Assembly: GCA_036008545.1 (NCBI GenBank) | Contig: DASYNM010000058.1 | Location: forward strand, 1-11,115 | Direction: 5' to 3' | Origin: Palsa-1400 sp036008545 | GTDB lineage: Bacteria; Verrucomicrobiota; Verrucomicrobiia; Limisphaerales; Palsa-1400 | DNA: 11,115 bases | The notes under the pieces: generated by a model | What the model was told of the DNA's origin: nothing | What the model saw: only the letters and a program-made list of their open reading frames with translations | The model's database searches: none | Shown here: one piece after another, positions 1 to 6,785 of the stretch | How positions within the stretch are numbered: the stretch's first letter is position 1 | Layout: each line of letters starts with the position of its first letter | Program-made: the position numbers and the translations under genes

Positions 1-2
1 AT

Positions 3-947
3 GACTTGGTCGCGGCCTTGCGCGGCATCCCGGATGACCAACGCGGCTGGCAGGCCGAGAAAATCTCTGTCAAATGCCAGAGTTGCCAGGCCATTTCCGT
101 TTTTGACCCCGCGCATGTCGGGCAACGCTGCGATTTTTGCGGTTCGTCCGCTTTGGTGCCGTACGAGGAAATAAAGGAAGCCTTTCGCCCCGAGAGTCTG
201 CTGCCAATGAAATTGAGTGAGAACCAGGTGCGCGATGCGATCCGCGTCTGGTACGGCAACCGTTGGTTCGCGCCCAACAAACTCAAAAGGGCCGCGCTCA
301 CCGATACGGTCAAGGGTCTCTACATCCCCTACTGGACTTTTGACGCGCAGGTTCACGCCCAATGGACGGCGGAAAGCGGCTATTACTATTACGAGACGGA
401 GAGCTACACCGACTCTAACGGCCAACGGCAGACCCGCCAGGTGCAGAGAGTCCGCTGGGAATTCAGCAGTGGCGCGCTCGATCATTTTTTCGATGACGAA
501 TTGGTGCCGGCCTCCAAAGGCGTGCAGGAGGCGATGTTGCGCAAGATCGAGCCTTTCCCGACTACGACGGAATTGGTGCCCTACAACGCTGGGTTTCTTT
601 CGGGCTGGGTGGTGGAGCGATATCAAATTGACTTGGTCGCAGCGGCGCAGGAAGCCCGCCAGGAAATGGACGAGGAAATGGAACGCCTCTGCGCCGCGCA
701 AGTGCCCGGCGACACGCATCGAAACTTGCAGGTGCAGAACGATTATTCCGGGCAGACCTTCAAGCACATCCTGACGCCGATCTGGCTGCTGACCTATGAT
801 TACGGCGCGAAGCATTATCAAGTGGTGATCAATGGCTACACCGGCACGATTGCGGGCAAGTATCCGAAGAGCTGGGTGAAGATCACGCTGGCTGTGTTGG
901 GAGTGCTGGCGGCCGCCGGTGTTGCAATATTGTTGACGCATCATTGA
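3..947 (+). CDS. Zinc-ribbon protein with C-terminal membrane anchor (5' partial)
   Basis: The reading frame is open from the left edge of the window, so the true start lies upstream. The TTG at position 6 is not convincing as a start. Counting from that TTG, the visible 313 residues hold a zinc ribbon at about residues 24-45 (two CxxC pairs, C24/C27 and C42/C45). A long soluble region follows with motifs such as LYIPYWTFDAQ (105-115), a YYYYETESYTD stretch and an aromatic-rich region that I recall from the family. One hydrophobic helix lies at about 290-309, close to the C-terminus. Family members I remember are about 370-400 residues long and carry two zinc ribbons near the N-terminus, so the first ribbon is probably off-window. 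They are often annotated as TFIIB-type zinc-ribbon or PriA-like proteins, but no helicase motif is visible here. The function is unknown. A membrane-anchored, metal-stabilised scaffold is the most that can be inferred. Confidence 0.82.
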   Translation, partial: DLVAALRGIPDDQRGWQAEKISVKCQSCQAISVFDPAHVGQRCDFCGSSALVPYEEIKEAFRPESLLPMKLSENQVRDAIRVWYGNRWFAPNKLKRAALTDTVKGLYIPYWTFDAQVHAQWTAESGYYYYETESYTDSNGQRQTRQVQRVRWEFSSGALDHFFDDELVPASKGVQEAMLRKIEPFPTTTELVPYNAGFLSGWVVERYQIDLVAAAQEARQEMDEEMERLCAAQVPGDTHRNLQVQNDYSGQTFKHILTPIWLLTYDYGAKHYQVVINGYTGTIAGKYPKSWVKITLAVLGVLAAAGVAILLTHH

Positions 948-968
948 TGAGGGGTGATTTTTTCCGTT

Positions 969-1041
969 CCTAACCCTAATCTCTTTCAGTTTTTTGAAAT
1001 AATCAGCGGAGATTAGGATTACGATTAAGATTAAGATTAGG
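969..1041. repeat. Inverted GATTAN hexamer arrays forming a nested hairpin
   Basis: On the plus strand, 1011-1040 is five in-phase hexamers GATTAG, GATTAC, GATTAA, GATTAA, GATTAG, followed by G. On the minus strand, 970-981 holds two units (GATTAG, GGTTAG). The arrays face each other: 971-983 pairs with 1009-1021 with one mismatch (974/1018). A second small stem lies inside (984-988 TTTCA with 995-999 TGAAA), leaving nine unpaired bases (1000-1008) on one side. No T-tract follows the stem, so it is not a standard intrinsic terminator, though it sits just after the stop codon at 947 and could still affect 3' ends. From memory, similar hexamer arrays occur between genes in Verrucomicrobiota genomes, so this is probably a dispersed intergenic repeat. 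Confidence 0.75.
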
Positions 1042-1088
1042 AAAAGGTTCCCAAGAAAATCCAAGCCCCGCCCCCTCCAATCCACTTT

Positions 1089-1141
1089 CATCGCAGAAAA
1101 AGCGTGCAATTTGGCTACGGCCAGTCCAAATTGCTGCGATG
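1089..1141 (+). promoter_or_regulatory. Nested palindrome enclosing the HD gene start codon
   Basis: The arms CATCGCAG (1089-1096) and CTGCGATG (1134-1141) are perfect complements. Directly inside them, CAATTTGG (1107-1114) and CCAAATTG (1126-1133) are also perfect complements. This gives 16 base pairs with a ten-base bulge on the 5' side (1097-1106) and an 11-base loop. The last three bases of the outer arm are the proposed ATG of the HD gene. A competing small hairpin exists, TTGGC-TACG-GCCAG (1111-1124), which as RNA would carry the very stable C(UACG)G tetraloop. No T-tract follows, so it is not a terminator. It could be a translation-control hairpin or a protein-binding operator. The function is inferred; the base pairing is visible directly. 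Confidence 0.5.
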
Positions 1142-2002
1142 CTGGAAGCGGTGAACACGTCCGACCCCCAATGTGTGCAGGTCGAAGTGCAGGCGGCTTA
1201 TGCGGAGATGTTCCCGCAGGGAGATCGGGATTTCATTCCGAAGATTTTTGGCTGGGCGGCAGATTGGTTCTCCGGCCAATACCGCGATTACCAGGCGATT
1301 GACGCGCATTATCACGATTTGGAACACACCATGCAAGGCATCCTCTGCATGGCGCGATTGCTAAGACGCCGGCATCGACAGCCAAGCGAGCCGCGCTTGA
1401 CGCCGCGGATGATGGAATTGGGCTTGCTGGCCATGCTGACCCACGACACTGGGTATCTCAAAAAACGCGACGATACCGAAGGCACCGGCGCCAAATATAC
1501 GTTGATCCATGTCGATCGGAGCATCGCCTTCGCCGGCGAACTCATGCGCGGGCACAATTTCCCGGCCGACGAAATCATGGCGGTGCAAAACATGATCTCC
1601 TGCACTGGCGTCAACGTCAAATTGGAGAACGTGCAGTTTCAGAGCCCTTTGGAGCGCGCGGTCGGCTTCGCCCTCGGCACCTCCGACCTGCTGGGACAAA
1701 TGGCCGCTCCGGACTACGTGGACAAATTGCCGACACTCTACGCCGAGTTCGCCGAAGCCGCCCGCTCAAGCGTGGACGGCCGGATGAAGGCGGGCGGATT
1801 TTTCAGCAGCGCGGAGGACCTGATGAATAAGACGCCGTTGTTTTGGGAAAACTACGTGTTGAACAAACTGAACCGTGACTTCCTTGGCCTCCATCGCTTT
1901 CTCAACGATCCCTATCCCGACGGCCCCAATGAATACATCGACCACGTCCAATCCAACATCGCTCGGCTGCGCCGTGAATTGGCCGCGCGGGGGCGGAGGT
2001 GA
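1139..2002 (+). CDS. HD-domain metal-dependent phosphohydrolase
   Basis: This 287-residue protein has the signature of the HD superfamily of metal-dependent phosphohydrolases. HYHDLEHT at 57-64 resembles the first metal-binding motif of the PDE-like branch (YHNxxH). THDTGY at 101-106 supplies the central His-Asp pair (H102, D103). H124 in IHVDRS and D183 in TSDLLGQM are candidates for the remaining ligands. There is no signal peptide or membrane segment, so it is probably cytoplasmic. Substrates in this superfamily include nucleotides and cyclic nucleotides, and the sequence does not decide among them. No good Shine-Dalgarno precedes the ATG at 1139, and a palindrome covers this ATG. The frame stays open upstream, and GTG at 1151 is a weaker alternative start. 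The stop codon lies inside the ribosome binding site of the downstream helicase gene, so the two are probably one transcript. Confidence 0.87.
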   Translation: MLEAVNTSDPQCVQVEVQAAYAEMFPQGDRDFIPKIFGWAADWFSGQYRDYQAIDAHYHDLEHTMQGILCMARLLRRRHRQPSEPRLTPRMMELGLLAMLTHDTGYLKKRDDTEGTGAKYTLIHVDRSIAFAGELMRGHNFPADEIMAVQNMISCTGVNVKLENVQFQSPLERAVGFALGTSDLLGQMAAPDYVDKLPTLYAEFAEAARSSVDGRMKAGGFFSSAEDLMNKTPLFWENYVLNKLNRDFLGLHRFLNDPYPDGPNEYIDHVQSNIARLRRELAARGRR

Positions 2003-2003
2003 T
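1995..2003 (+). promoter_or_regulatory. Perfect Shine-Dalgarno of helicase gene overlapping the HD stop codon
   Basis: GGAGGTGAT at 1995-2003 is a full match to the anti-Shine-Dalgarno core and sits eight bases before the ATG at 2012. The TGA stop of the HD gene (2000-2002) is inside this motif. Ribosomes finishing the HD gene therefore end on the initiation site of the helicase gene, a classic arrangement for translational coupling. The motif also fixes 2012 as the helicase start. Confidence 0.8.
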
Positions 2004-2011
2004 GTTTTGAC

Positions 2012-4024
2012 ATGCCGCGCGAGTATGTTTTAGAGCCTTTCCGCTCGCCGCTCCATTTGCGGATTGATTATGCGAAGGAGTTGAACGAGCAACAGCACGC
2101 CGCCGTGACCGCGCCGCCCGGGCCCGCCCTGGTCATCGCCGGCGCCGGTTCGGGCAAGACGCGCACGCTCACTTACCGCGTCGCTTTTCTCCTTGAACAA
2201 GGCATTCCACCGGAAGCGGTGCTATTGTTGACGTTCACCAACAAGGCGGCCAAGGAAATGATGTTGCGCGTCAACGATCTGCTGGGCGGGGAATTGTCGG
2301 GGTTGTGGGGCGGAACCTTTCATTCCATCGGCGCTCGCATTTTGCGCCGCAACGCTCGCGCTTTGGGCTACGAGGCGGATTTTTCCATCCTGGATCGCGA
2401 AGACGCCAAGGATTTGCTGCAAGCCTGCCTGGGCGACATGAACATCGATCACAAGGCCAAGCATTTTCCCAAACCCGACGTGCTGGGCGATATTTTTTCT
2501 CTCGCGATCAACAAGGACCTGCCGGTGGAGGACGTGCTTAAGGAACAATTCGACTATTTTGTCCAAGTCGCACCGCAAATTGCGCAGGCTCATGCAAGCT
2601 ATCAGGCCCGAAAGAAGACCGCCAACGCGATGGACTTCGACGATTTGCTGGCGCTCTGGCTGCGGCTGTTGCGCGAGCACCCCGAGGTGCGCGAGGAGCA
2701 GCAGCGCCGCTTCCAGTTCCTGCTGGTCGATGAATACCAGGACACCAATAAAATCCAGGGAGCGCTGCTCGATTTGCTGGCCGCGCGGCACGGCAACATC
2801 ATGGTCGTGGGCGACGATTCGCAAAGCATCTACTCCTGGCGCGGCGCTCATTTCCAAAACATCCTCAAGTTCCCCGAGCGCCATCCCAAAGCCGTTGTTT
2901 ATCGCATCGAAACCAATTATCGCAGCACGCCCGAAATCCTCCGCCTGGCCAATGCCGCCATCGCCGCCAACATTCATCAGTTTCCCAAGGAATTAGCCGC
3001 CGCCCGACCGTCCGGGGCCAAGCCGGCCCTCGTGGCGTGCGGCGACGGCGCGGTGCAAGCCGCCTTCGTGGCCCAGCGCATCCTGGAATTGCGCGAGGAA
3101 GGCCGGTCGCTGGAAAAAATGGCCGTGCTCTACCGCTCGCATTTTCACGCGCTGGAATTGCAACTGGAACTGACCCGGCGCCAAATCCCCTTCAGCATCA
3201 CCAGTGGCATCCGCTTCTTCGAACAGGCGCATGTCAAGGATATTTCCGCTCATTTGAAATTTGTTGCCAATCCACGCGACGAGTCGGCCTTCAAACGCAT
3301 CGTCCGCCTGCTCCCCGGCGTGGGCGCCAAGAGCGCGGACAAAATCTGGAACGCCTTCCAGGCCGCGCATACCGCCGCGCCCAGTGCCGGCCTGGCCAAG
3401 ATCCTGGAGAAAATGACATCGCCGGTTCCCAAAAAAGCAGAAGCGGCGTGGGAGCAATTCACTGAAACCATCGCACAATTGGAAGACCCCGAAGCTCGGC
3501 GCAGCGCCTCCCGCATGATTCAACTGGTCCTGGAAGCCGGCTACGAGGATTATATGCAAGAGCAATTCGCCAACTACCGCTCGCGCCAGGAGGACATCGA
3601 GCAACTGGCCAGCTTCGCTCTGCAATTTGAAAGCGTGGAGGAATTTCTGACCCAACTGGCCCTGCAAACCACCGTCGAAGCCGAGGCCACCGCGCCGGCC
3701 CGGCGCGACGATCCGGGCGTCCTGCTTTCGACCATCCACCAGGCCAAAGGACTGGAGTTCGACGTGGTCTTCATCATCATGCTGTGCGACGGCTCATTTC
3801 CGGCGACGCGCGCGATGGAAAGCGTGGACGGCGAGGAAGAAGAGCGGCGCTTGTTCTACGTAGCCCTGACGCGGGCGCGGGATGAGTTATACTTGACATA
3901 TCCATTGATCCGCGTCACGCGCGGCACCTGGGCTGAGCAGTCGCAGCTGCCCTCGCGTTTTTTGAGCGAATTGCCGGGTGATTTGCTGGACCGATGGCAA
4001 ATCCGGTCGCCGGGCGCGTACTGA
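2012..4024 (+). CDS. UvrD/Rep/PcrA-family superfamily I DNA helicase
   Basis: This 670-residue protein is a 3'-5' ATP-dependent DNA translocase/helicase by family. All core motifs are present in order: Q motif LNEQQHAAV (24-32), Walker A GAGSGKT (44-50), motif Ia TFTNKAA (74-80), Walker B DEYQDT (240-245), motif III GDDSQSIYSWRGA (267-279), motif IV NYRST (302-306), motif V STIHQAKGLEFDVVF (573-587) and motif VI EERRLFYVALTRARDEL (610-626). A helix-hairpin-helix-like LLPGVGAKSADKI (433-445) lies in the 2B region. The length matches Rep; the extended C-terminal tail of many PcrA/UvrD proteins is missing. The likely role is DNA repair, replication restart or clearing proteins from DNA. Rep, PcrA and UvrD cannot be told apart safely from this sequence, so no symbol is given. 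It is coupled to the HD gene upstream and converges on gmk with a 39-base spacer. Confidence 0.96.
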   Translation: MPREYVLEPFRSPLHLRIDYAKELNEQQHAAVTAPPGPALVIAGAGSGKTRTLTYRVAFLLEQGIPPEAVLLLTFTNKAAKEMMLRVNDLLGGELSGLWGGTFHSIGARILRRNARALGYEADFSILDREDAKDLLQACLGDMNIDHKAKHFPKPDVLGDIFSLAINKDLPVEDVLKEQFDYFVQVAPQIAQAHASYQARKKTANAMDFDDLLALWLRLLREHPEVREEQQRRFQFLLVDEYQDTNKIQGALLDLLAARHGNIMVVGDDSQSIYSWRGAHFQNILKFPERHPKAVVYRIETNYRSTPEILRLANAAIAANIHQFPKELAAARPSGAKPALVACGDGAVQAAFVAQRILELREEGRSLEKMAVLYRSHFHALELQLELTRRQIPFSITSGIRFFEQAHVKDISAHLKFVANPRDESAFKRIVRLLPGVGAKSADKIWNAFQAAHTAAPSAGLAKILEKMTSPVPKKAEAAWEQFTETIAQLEDPEARRSASRMIQLVLEAGYEDYMQEQFANYRSRQEDIEQLASFALQFESVEEFLTQLALQTTVEAEATAPARRDDPGVLLSTIHQAKGLEFDVVFIIMLCDGSFPATRAMESVDGEEEERRLFYVALTRARDELYLTYPLIRVTRGTWAEQSQLPSRFLSELPGDLLDRWQIRSPGAY

Positions 4025-4063
4025 CTCTTTTTTTAGCTAGAGCCACGACAAAACAGAATCTTG

Positions 4064-4711
4064 TCAGTCGCCGATGGTAAACTTGGCGCGGCCCTGGCGC
4101 ATTCGTTCCGCGTCAATAATAGATTCCATCCGGCGCAGATCCTCGGCGATGGTGGTGCTGAGGATCAAGTACTGGAATTTGGTCCATTGCTCGATCTCGT
4201 GGCGGGCCGCGGCCAGGCGCTTCTCCAATTGCTCCGGACTATCGGTGCCGCGGCGGCGCAGGCGCTCCTCCAACTCCCGCACGGTGGCCGGCGTCAGGAA
4301 CACCGTCACCAAGGCGTGCCGCAGATCAGCATCGGCCATCGCGCGGGCGCAGATGGTGGCGGCGCCCTGGACGTCGATGTTCAGCAGAACGTCCTGGCCC
4401 GCGCGCAATTTGTCCAACACCTCAGGCTTGGGCGTGCCGTAGGACTGGCCATGCACAATGGCGTGCTCCAGAAAGGACCCGGCCTGCACCCGTCGCGCAA
4501 ATTCGTTCTTGTCAATAAAATAGTAGTCCCGCCCCTCGATTTCCCCCACGCGCGGAGGGCGGGTGGTGCAGGTGATGGCCCGCGTCATTTCCGGATGGTG
4601 GGCCAAAAGTTGCAGGCATAGGGTGGTCTTACCACCGCCCGAGGGGGCGGAAATCACGATCAGCAATGGCGTCGTCGCGCAGGCTGGCGGTTCTGGCGGG
4701 GCGGGGTTCAT
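4064..4711 (-). CDS. gmk: Guanylate kinase
   Basis: This 215-residue cytoplasmic enzyme transfers a phosphate from ATP to GMP or dGMP, giving GDP or dGDP in purine nucleotide synthesis. The P-loop is SAPSGGGKTT (21-30). The GMP-binding segment runs from about 49 to 66 (TTRPPRVGE then GRDYYFI), with SYGT at 90-93. NIDVQGA (111-117) is the usual strand before the lid, and the lid contains RLRRRGTDSPEQLEKRL (150-166). The first 15 residues are a proline- and alanine-rich extension not needed for the fold; no later methionine lies before the P-loop, which supports the ATG at 4711. That ATG overlaps the yicC stop codon (ATGA at 4708-4711), so the two are translationally coupled. In many bacteria rpoZ follows gmk. 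Here gmk is the last gene of the pair and faces the convergent helicase gene. Confidence 0.96.
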   Translation of the reverse strand: MNPAPPEPPACATTPLLIVISAPSGGGKTTLCLQLLAHHPEMTRAITCTTRPPRVGEIEGRDYYFIDKNEFARRVQAGSFLEHAIVHGQSYGTPKPEVLDKLRAGQDVLLNIDVQGAATICARAMADADLRHALVTVFLTPATVRELEERLRRRGTDSPEQLEKRLAAARHEIEQWTKFQYLILSTTIAEDLRRMESIIDAERMRQGRAKFTIGD

Positions 4712-5580
4712 TCGACGTTTTGCACCTGTTCGCGGAATTTCTCCAGCTCGGCTTTCAACAAAACAACTTCGCGCGAGATGGCGCTGTCGTTGGCTTTGGA
4801 GCCAAGCGTGTTGACCTCGCGGTTCATTTCCTGGGCCAAGAAATCGAGCGTGCGGCCGACCGGCTCCTTCGACTTGACGCAGTCGTTGAATTGTTGGAAA
4901 TGGCTTTCCAGGCGCGTCAATTCCTCTGAGATGTCGGAGCGGTCGGCGAAATAGAAAATTTCTTTGATCAAGCGCTCGTCATCCAGCGCGGGCGTGTCGA
5001 GGCCGGCGCCCTTGATGCGGGCCAGCAACTGCGCGCGATACTGCTCGGCGGAGAGTGGGGCGCGGCGCTGCACCCGGCGGACTCCAGCACGGAGGCGGGC
5101 CGCGCGCGTGATCAAGTCTTTGGCCAGCCAGGCCCCTTCGCGTTCGCGCATTTTAAGCATGACGTCCAGGGCCGCATGCAACGCCTTCTCGATCGCCGGC
5201 CAAAGCTCCTCCGCCTGTCTGATTTCCTGCGTCGGTTGCATCACCCCCGGCGCGCGCGCCAGTAAATCCAACGTGATGCCGTCGGCCAGATGGAGGGACT
5301 TAGCCAGGGCGCGCAGTTCACGGAAGTAAATTTTGGCCAGGGAAGCGTTGATGAGCGATTGGCCAGCCGCGCCCGCGTGAATGGAGACCCGCACCATTAA
5401 TCGTCCGCGCGCGACGCGACGGTTGATGGCATCGCGCAACGGCGCTTCCAGTACTTCCAATTCGCGGGGCAAATTGACGGAGATTTCGGTCTGCTTGCGG
5501 TTGACCGAGCTGACCTCCACCGTCACTTTGAATCCGCGTTGCGAGCATTCGCCGCGTCCGTAGCCGGTCATTGATTTCAT
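4708..5580 (-). CDS. yicC: YicC-family protein (endoribonuclease family)
   Basis: This 290-residue protein matches the YicC family in length and at both ends. It starts with MKSMTGYGRGE, the near-invariant opening of the family. It ends with the conserved DUF1732 region: DISEELTRL (216-224), EPVGRTLDFLAQEMNREVNT (239-258) and LGSKANDSAISREVVLLKAE (259-278). E. coli YicC is reported to be an endoribonuclease that affects small RNA stability; the function here is assigned by family. The frame is open further upstream, to an ATG at 5763, but that start would run into the divergent ygfZ gene and add 61 residues without family similarity, so I chose the ATG at 5580. Only a weak AGAAG lies upstream of it. 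The yicC-gmk order with a four-base overlap is widespread in bacteria and supports both calls. Confidence 0.94.
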   Translation of the reverse strand: MKSMTGYGRGECSQRGFKVTVEVSSVNRKQTEISVNLPRELEVLEAPLRDAINRRVARGRLMVRVSIHAGAAGQSLINASLAKIYFRELRALAKSLHLADGITLDLLARAPGVMQPTQEIRQAEELWPAIEKALHAALDVMLKMREREGAWLAKDLITRAARLRAGVRRVQRRAPLSAEQYRAQLLARIKGAGLDTPALDDERLIKEIFYFADRSDISEELTRLESHFQQFNDCVKSKEPVGRTLDFLAQEMNREVNTLGSKANDSAISREVVLLKAELEKFREQVQNVE

Positions 5581-5679
5581 CGTTGGCTTCTGATTAACGC
5601 GCAAGCGGCGCGGATTTGCAATGCCATTCGGGGTTTTAGGATTGAAAACGGCCCGATTCGAGGTGTACTGGACAACGTT
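5581..5679. promoter_or_regulatory. Divergent promoter region between yicC and ygfZ
   Basis: This 99-base spacer separates two divergent start codons, so promoters for both directions should lie in or near it. A possible plus-strand promoter is TTGAAA (5642-5647), a 16-base spacer, then TGTACT (5664-5669). It would start transcription only a few bases before the ygfZ ATG and give an almost leaderless message. A hairpin is visible: TCGGG-GTTTT (5628-5637) pairs with AAAAC (5645-5649) and CCCGA (5652-5656), with a two-base bulge and a seven-base loop. It overlaps the possible -35 box. The region's role is well supported by gene order, but the individual boxes are weak. Confidence 0.45.
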
Positions 5680-6744
5680 ATGACTTCGCTTCCATTGCAC
5701 GAATTTCATCAGGCCGCCGGAGCGGTTTTTGGCGAGGTCAACGGTCAGGAAGTCGTCGCGCATTATGGCGATTGGCTGGCCGAATACACGGCCTTGCGCG
5801 AGGGGGCGGCCGTCCTGGATTTAAGTTTCCGCGGGCGCTTATGCGTGCTCGGAGCGGATGCCCAACGCTTCCTCAACGGCCAAGTCACCAATAATGTGAA
5901 GGACTTGCAAATCGGCGAAGGCTGTTATGCCGCGCTCGTTTCCGCCAAGGGCAAGTTGCAGAGCGATCTCAACATTTACCGCCTGGAAAATGAAATGTTG
6001 CTCGATTTCGAGCCGGGCTTGGCCGAATCGGTGACGCAACGCCTGGAAAAATTCGTGATCGCCGAGGACGTCCAAGTGATCGACGCAGCGGCGCAGTATG
6101 GTTTGTTGAGTTTGCAAGGGCCAAAGGTCGCTGAGGTCCTTGGCGTCCTTTGGCCGCGGTTCACTGTACCATCCAAGGCGATGGGGTGGACGAAGTTTGA
6201 GGAGCCGGCGTTCGGGGAAATATATGTGGCAGCAAAGGGTGGGGGCCTGGATTTGTTCGTGCCTGCGGATGGGATGCAGGACATAGCGTCGCGCCTGCAA
6301 GCGCAAGGCGGACGTCTGTGCGGCTGCCAAGCGCTCGAAACGGCGCGCATCGAGGACGGCCTGCCACGATTCGGCGCGGACATGGACGAAACGAATCTGG
6401 CGCCGGAAGCGCTGGACACGCGCGCCATCAGTTATTCCAAGGGATGCTATATCGGCCAGGAGGTCATCGCGCGCATTCGGACTTACGGGCAAGTGGCCAA
6501 ATCGCTGCGCGGGCTTCGCCTCGGTGGCGAGTCGCAGCAGCCTCCGGGCAGGGGAGCGAAACTCTTTCTCGGCGAAAAGGAAGTGGGCAGCATCACCAGC
6601 GTCGCGTGGTCTCCGGCGCTGCGGGCAAACATCGCCTTGGGTTATGTCCGGCGCGAGGCTAACCAAACGGGGACCGAACTTGAAGTGCAGACATCCGGCG
6701 GAAAAATTCCCGCGCGCATCGTCGATTTGCCCTTCGCGCTTTGA
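5680..6744 (+). CDS. ygfZ: YgfZ/GcvT-like folate-binding protein
   Basis: This 354-residue protein belongs to the YgfZ family, relatives of the glycine-cleavage T protein that use tetrahydrofolate and help build or repair certain Fe-S enzymes in the cytoplasm. The diagnostic motif KGCYIGQE is at 254-261 inside SYSKGCYIGQEVIARIRTYG (251-270), and it contains the conserved cysteine C256. The N-terminal GcvT-type fold shows VLDLSFRGRLCVLGADAQRF (45-64), FLNGQVTNNV (64-73) and SAKGKLQSDLNIYR (88-101). The C-terminal beta-barrel includes the GYVRREA segment (321-327). The length fits the family. The start at 5680 is well placed for the fold, though only GGA upstream suggests a ribosome site. It is transcribed divergently from yicC and lies 41 bases before the aminotransferase gene, so it might be read together with it, but the functions are not obviously linked. 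Confidence 0.94.
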   Translation: MTSLPLHEFHQAAGAVFGEVNGQEVVAHYGDWLAEYTALREGAAVLDLSFRGRLCVLGADAQRFLNGQVTNNVKDLQIGEGCYAALVSAKGKLQSDLNIYRLENEMLLDFEPGLAESVTQRLEKFVIAEDVQVIDAAAQYGLLSLQGPKVAEVLGVLWPRFTVPSKAMGWTKFEEPAFGEIYVAAKGGGLDLFVPADGMQDIASRLQAQGGRLCGCQALETARIEDGLPRFGADMDETNLAPEALDTRAISYSKGCYIGQEVIARIRTYGQVAKSLRGLRLGGESQQPPGRGAKLFLGEKEVGSITSVAWSPALRANIALGYVRREANQTGTELEVQTSGGKIPARIVDLPFAL

Positions 6745-6785
6745 AATTCCTTGTTATCTTCGGTCCGACTTTCTAACTTGAGCGG

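Noticed and set aside
6..8. The TTG at position 6 as the start of the zinc-ribbon gene.
   Set aside because: The frame is open to the window edge, there is no ribosome site, and the family has a further N-terminal part, so the gene begins outside the window.
1066..1078. A C-rich tract (CCCC G CCCCC T CC) that could form a quadruplex on the minus strand.
   Set aside because: Only two runs of three or more are present, too few for a normal four-run quadruplex.
2222..3739. Two minus-strand open frames of about 250 codons opposite the helicase gene.
   Set aside because: They lie fully inside the helicase gene, show no family motif, and are low-complexity translations of the opposite strand.
4025..4063. 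A run of seven or more T bases after the helicase stop (about 4027-4034) and a small inverted repeat GACAA/TTGTC (4047-4051 and 4061-4065), considered as a terminator.
   Set aside because: The T-run comes before the stem in the plus direction, the stem is only five base pairs, and in the minus direction no T-tract follows it. It does not fit an intrinsic terminator for either gene.
5581..5763. A longer N-terminus for yicC starting at the ATG at 5763.
   Set aside because: The extra 61 residues do not resemble the YicC family, whose members begin with MxSMTGY/F, and they would overlap the start of the divergent ygfZ gene.
6751..6777. A possible promoter before the aminotransferase gene (TTGTTA at 6751 and TCTAAC at 6772).
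   Set aside because: The 15-base spacing is short and both boxes are weak matches, so the gene may equally be read through from ygfZ.
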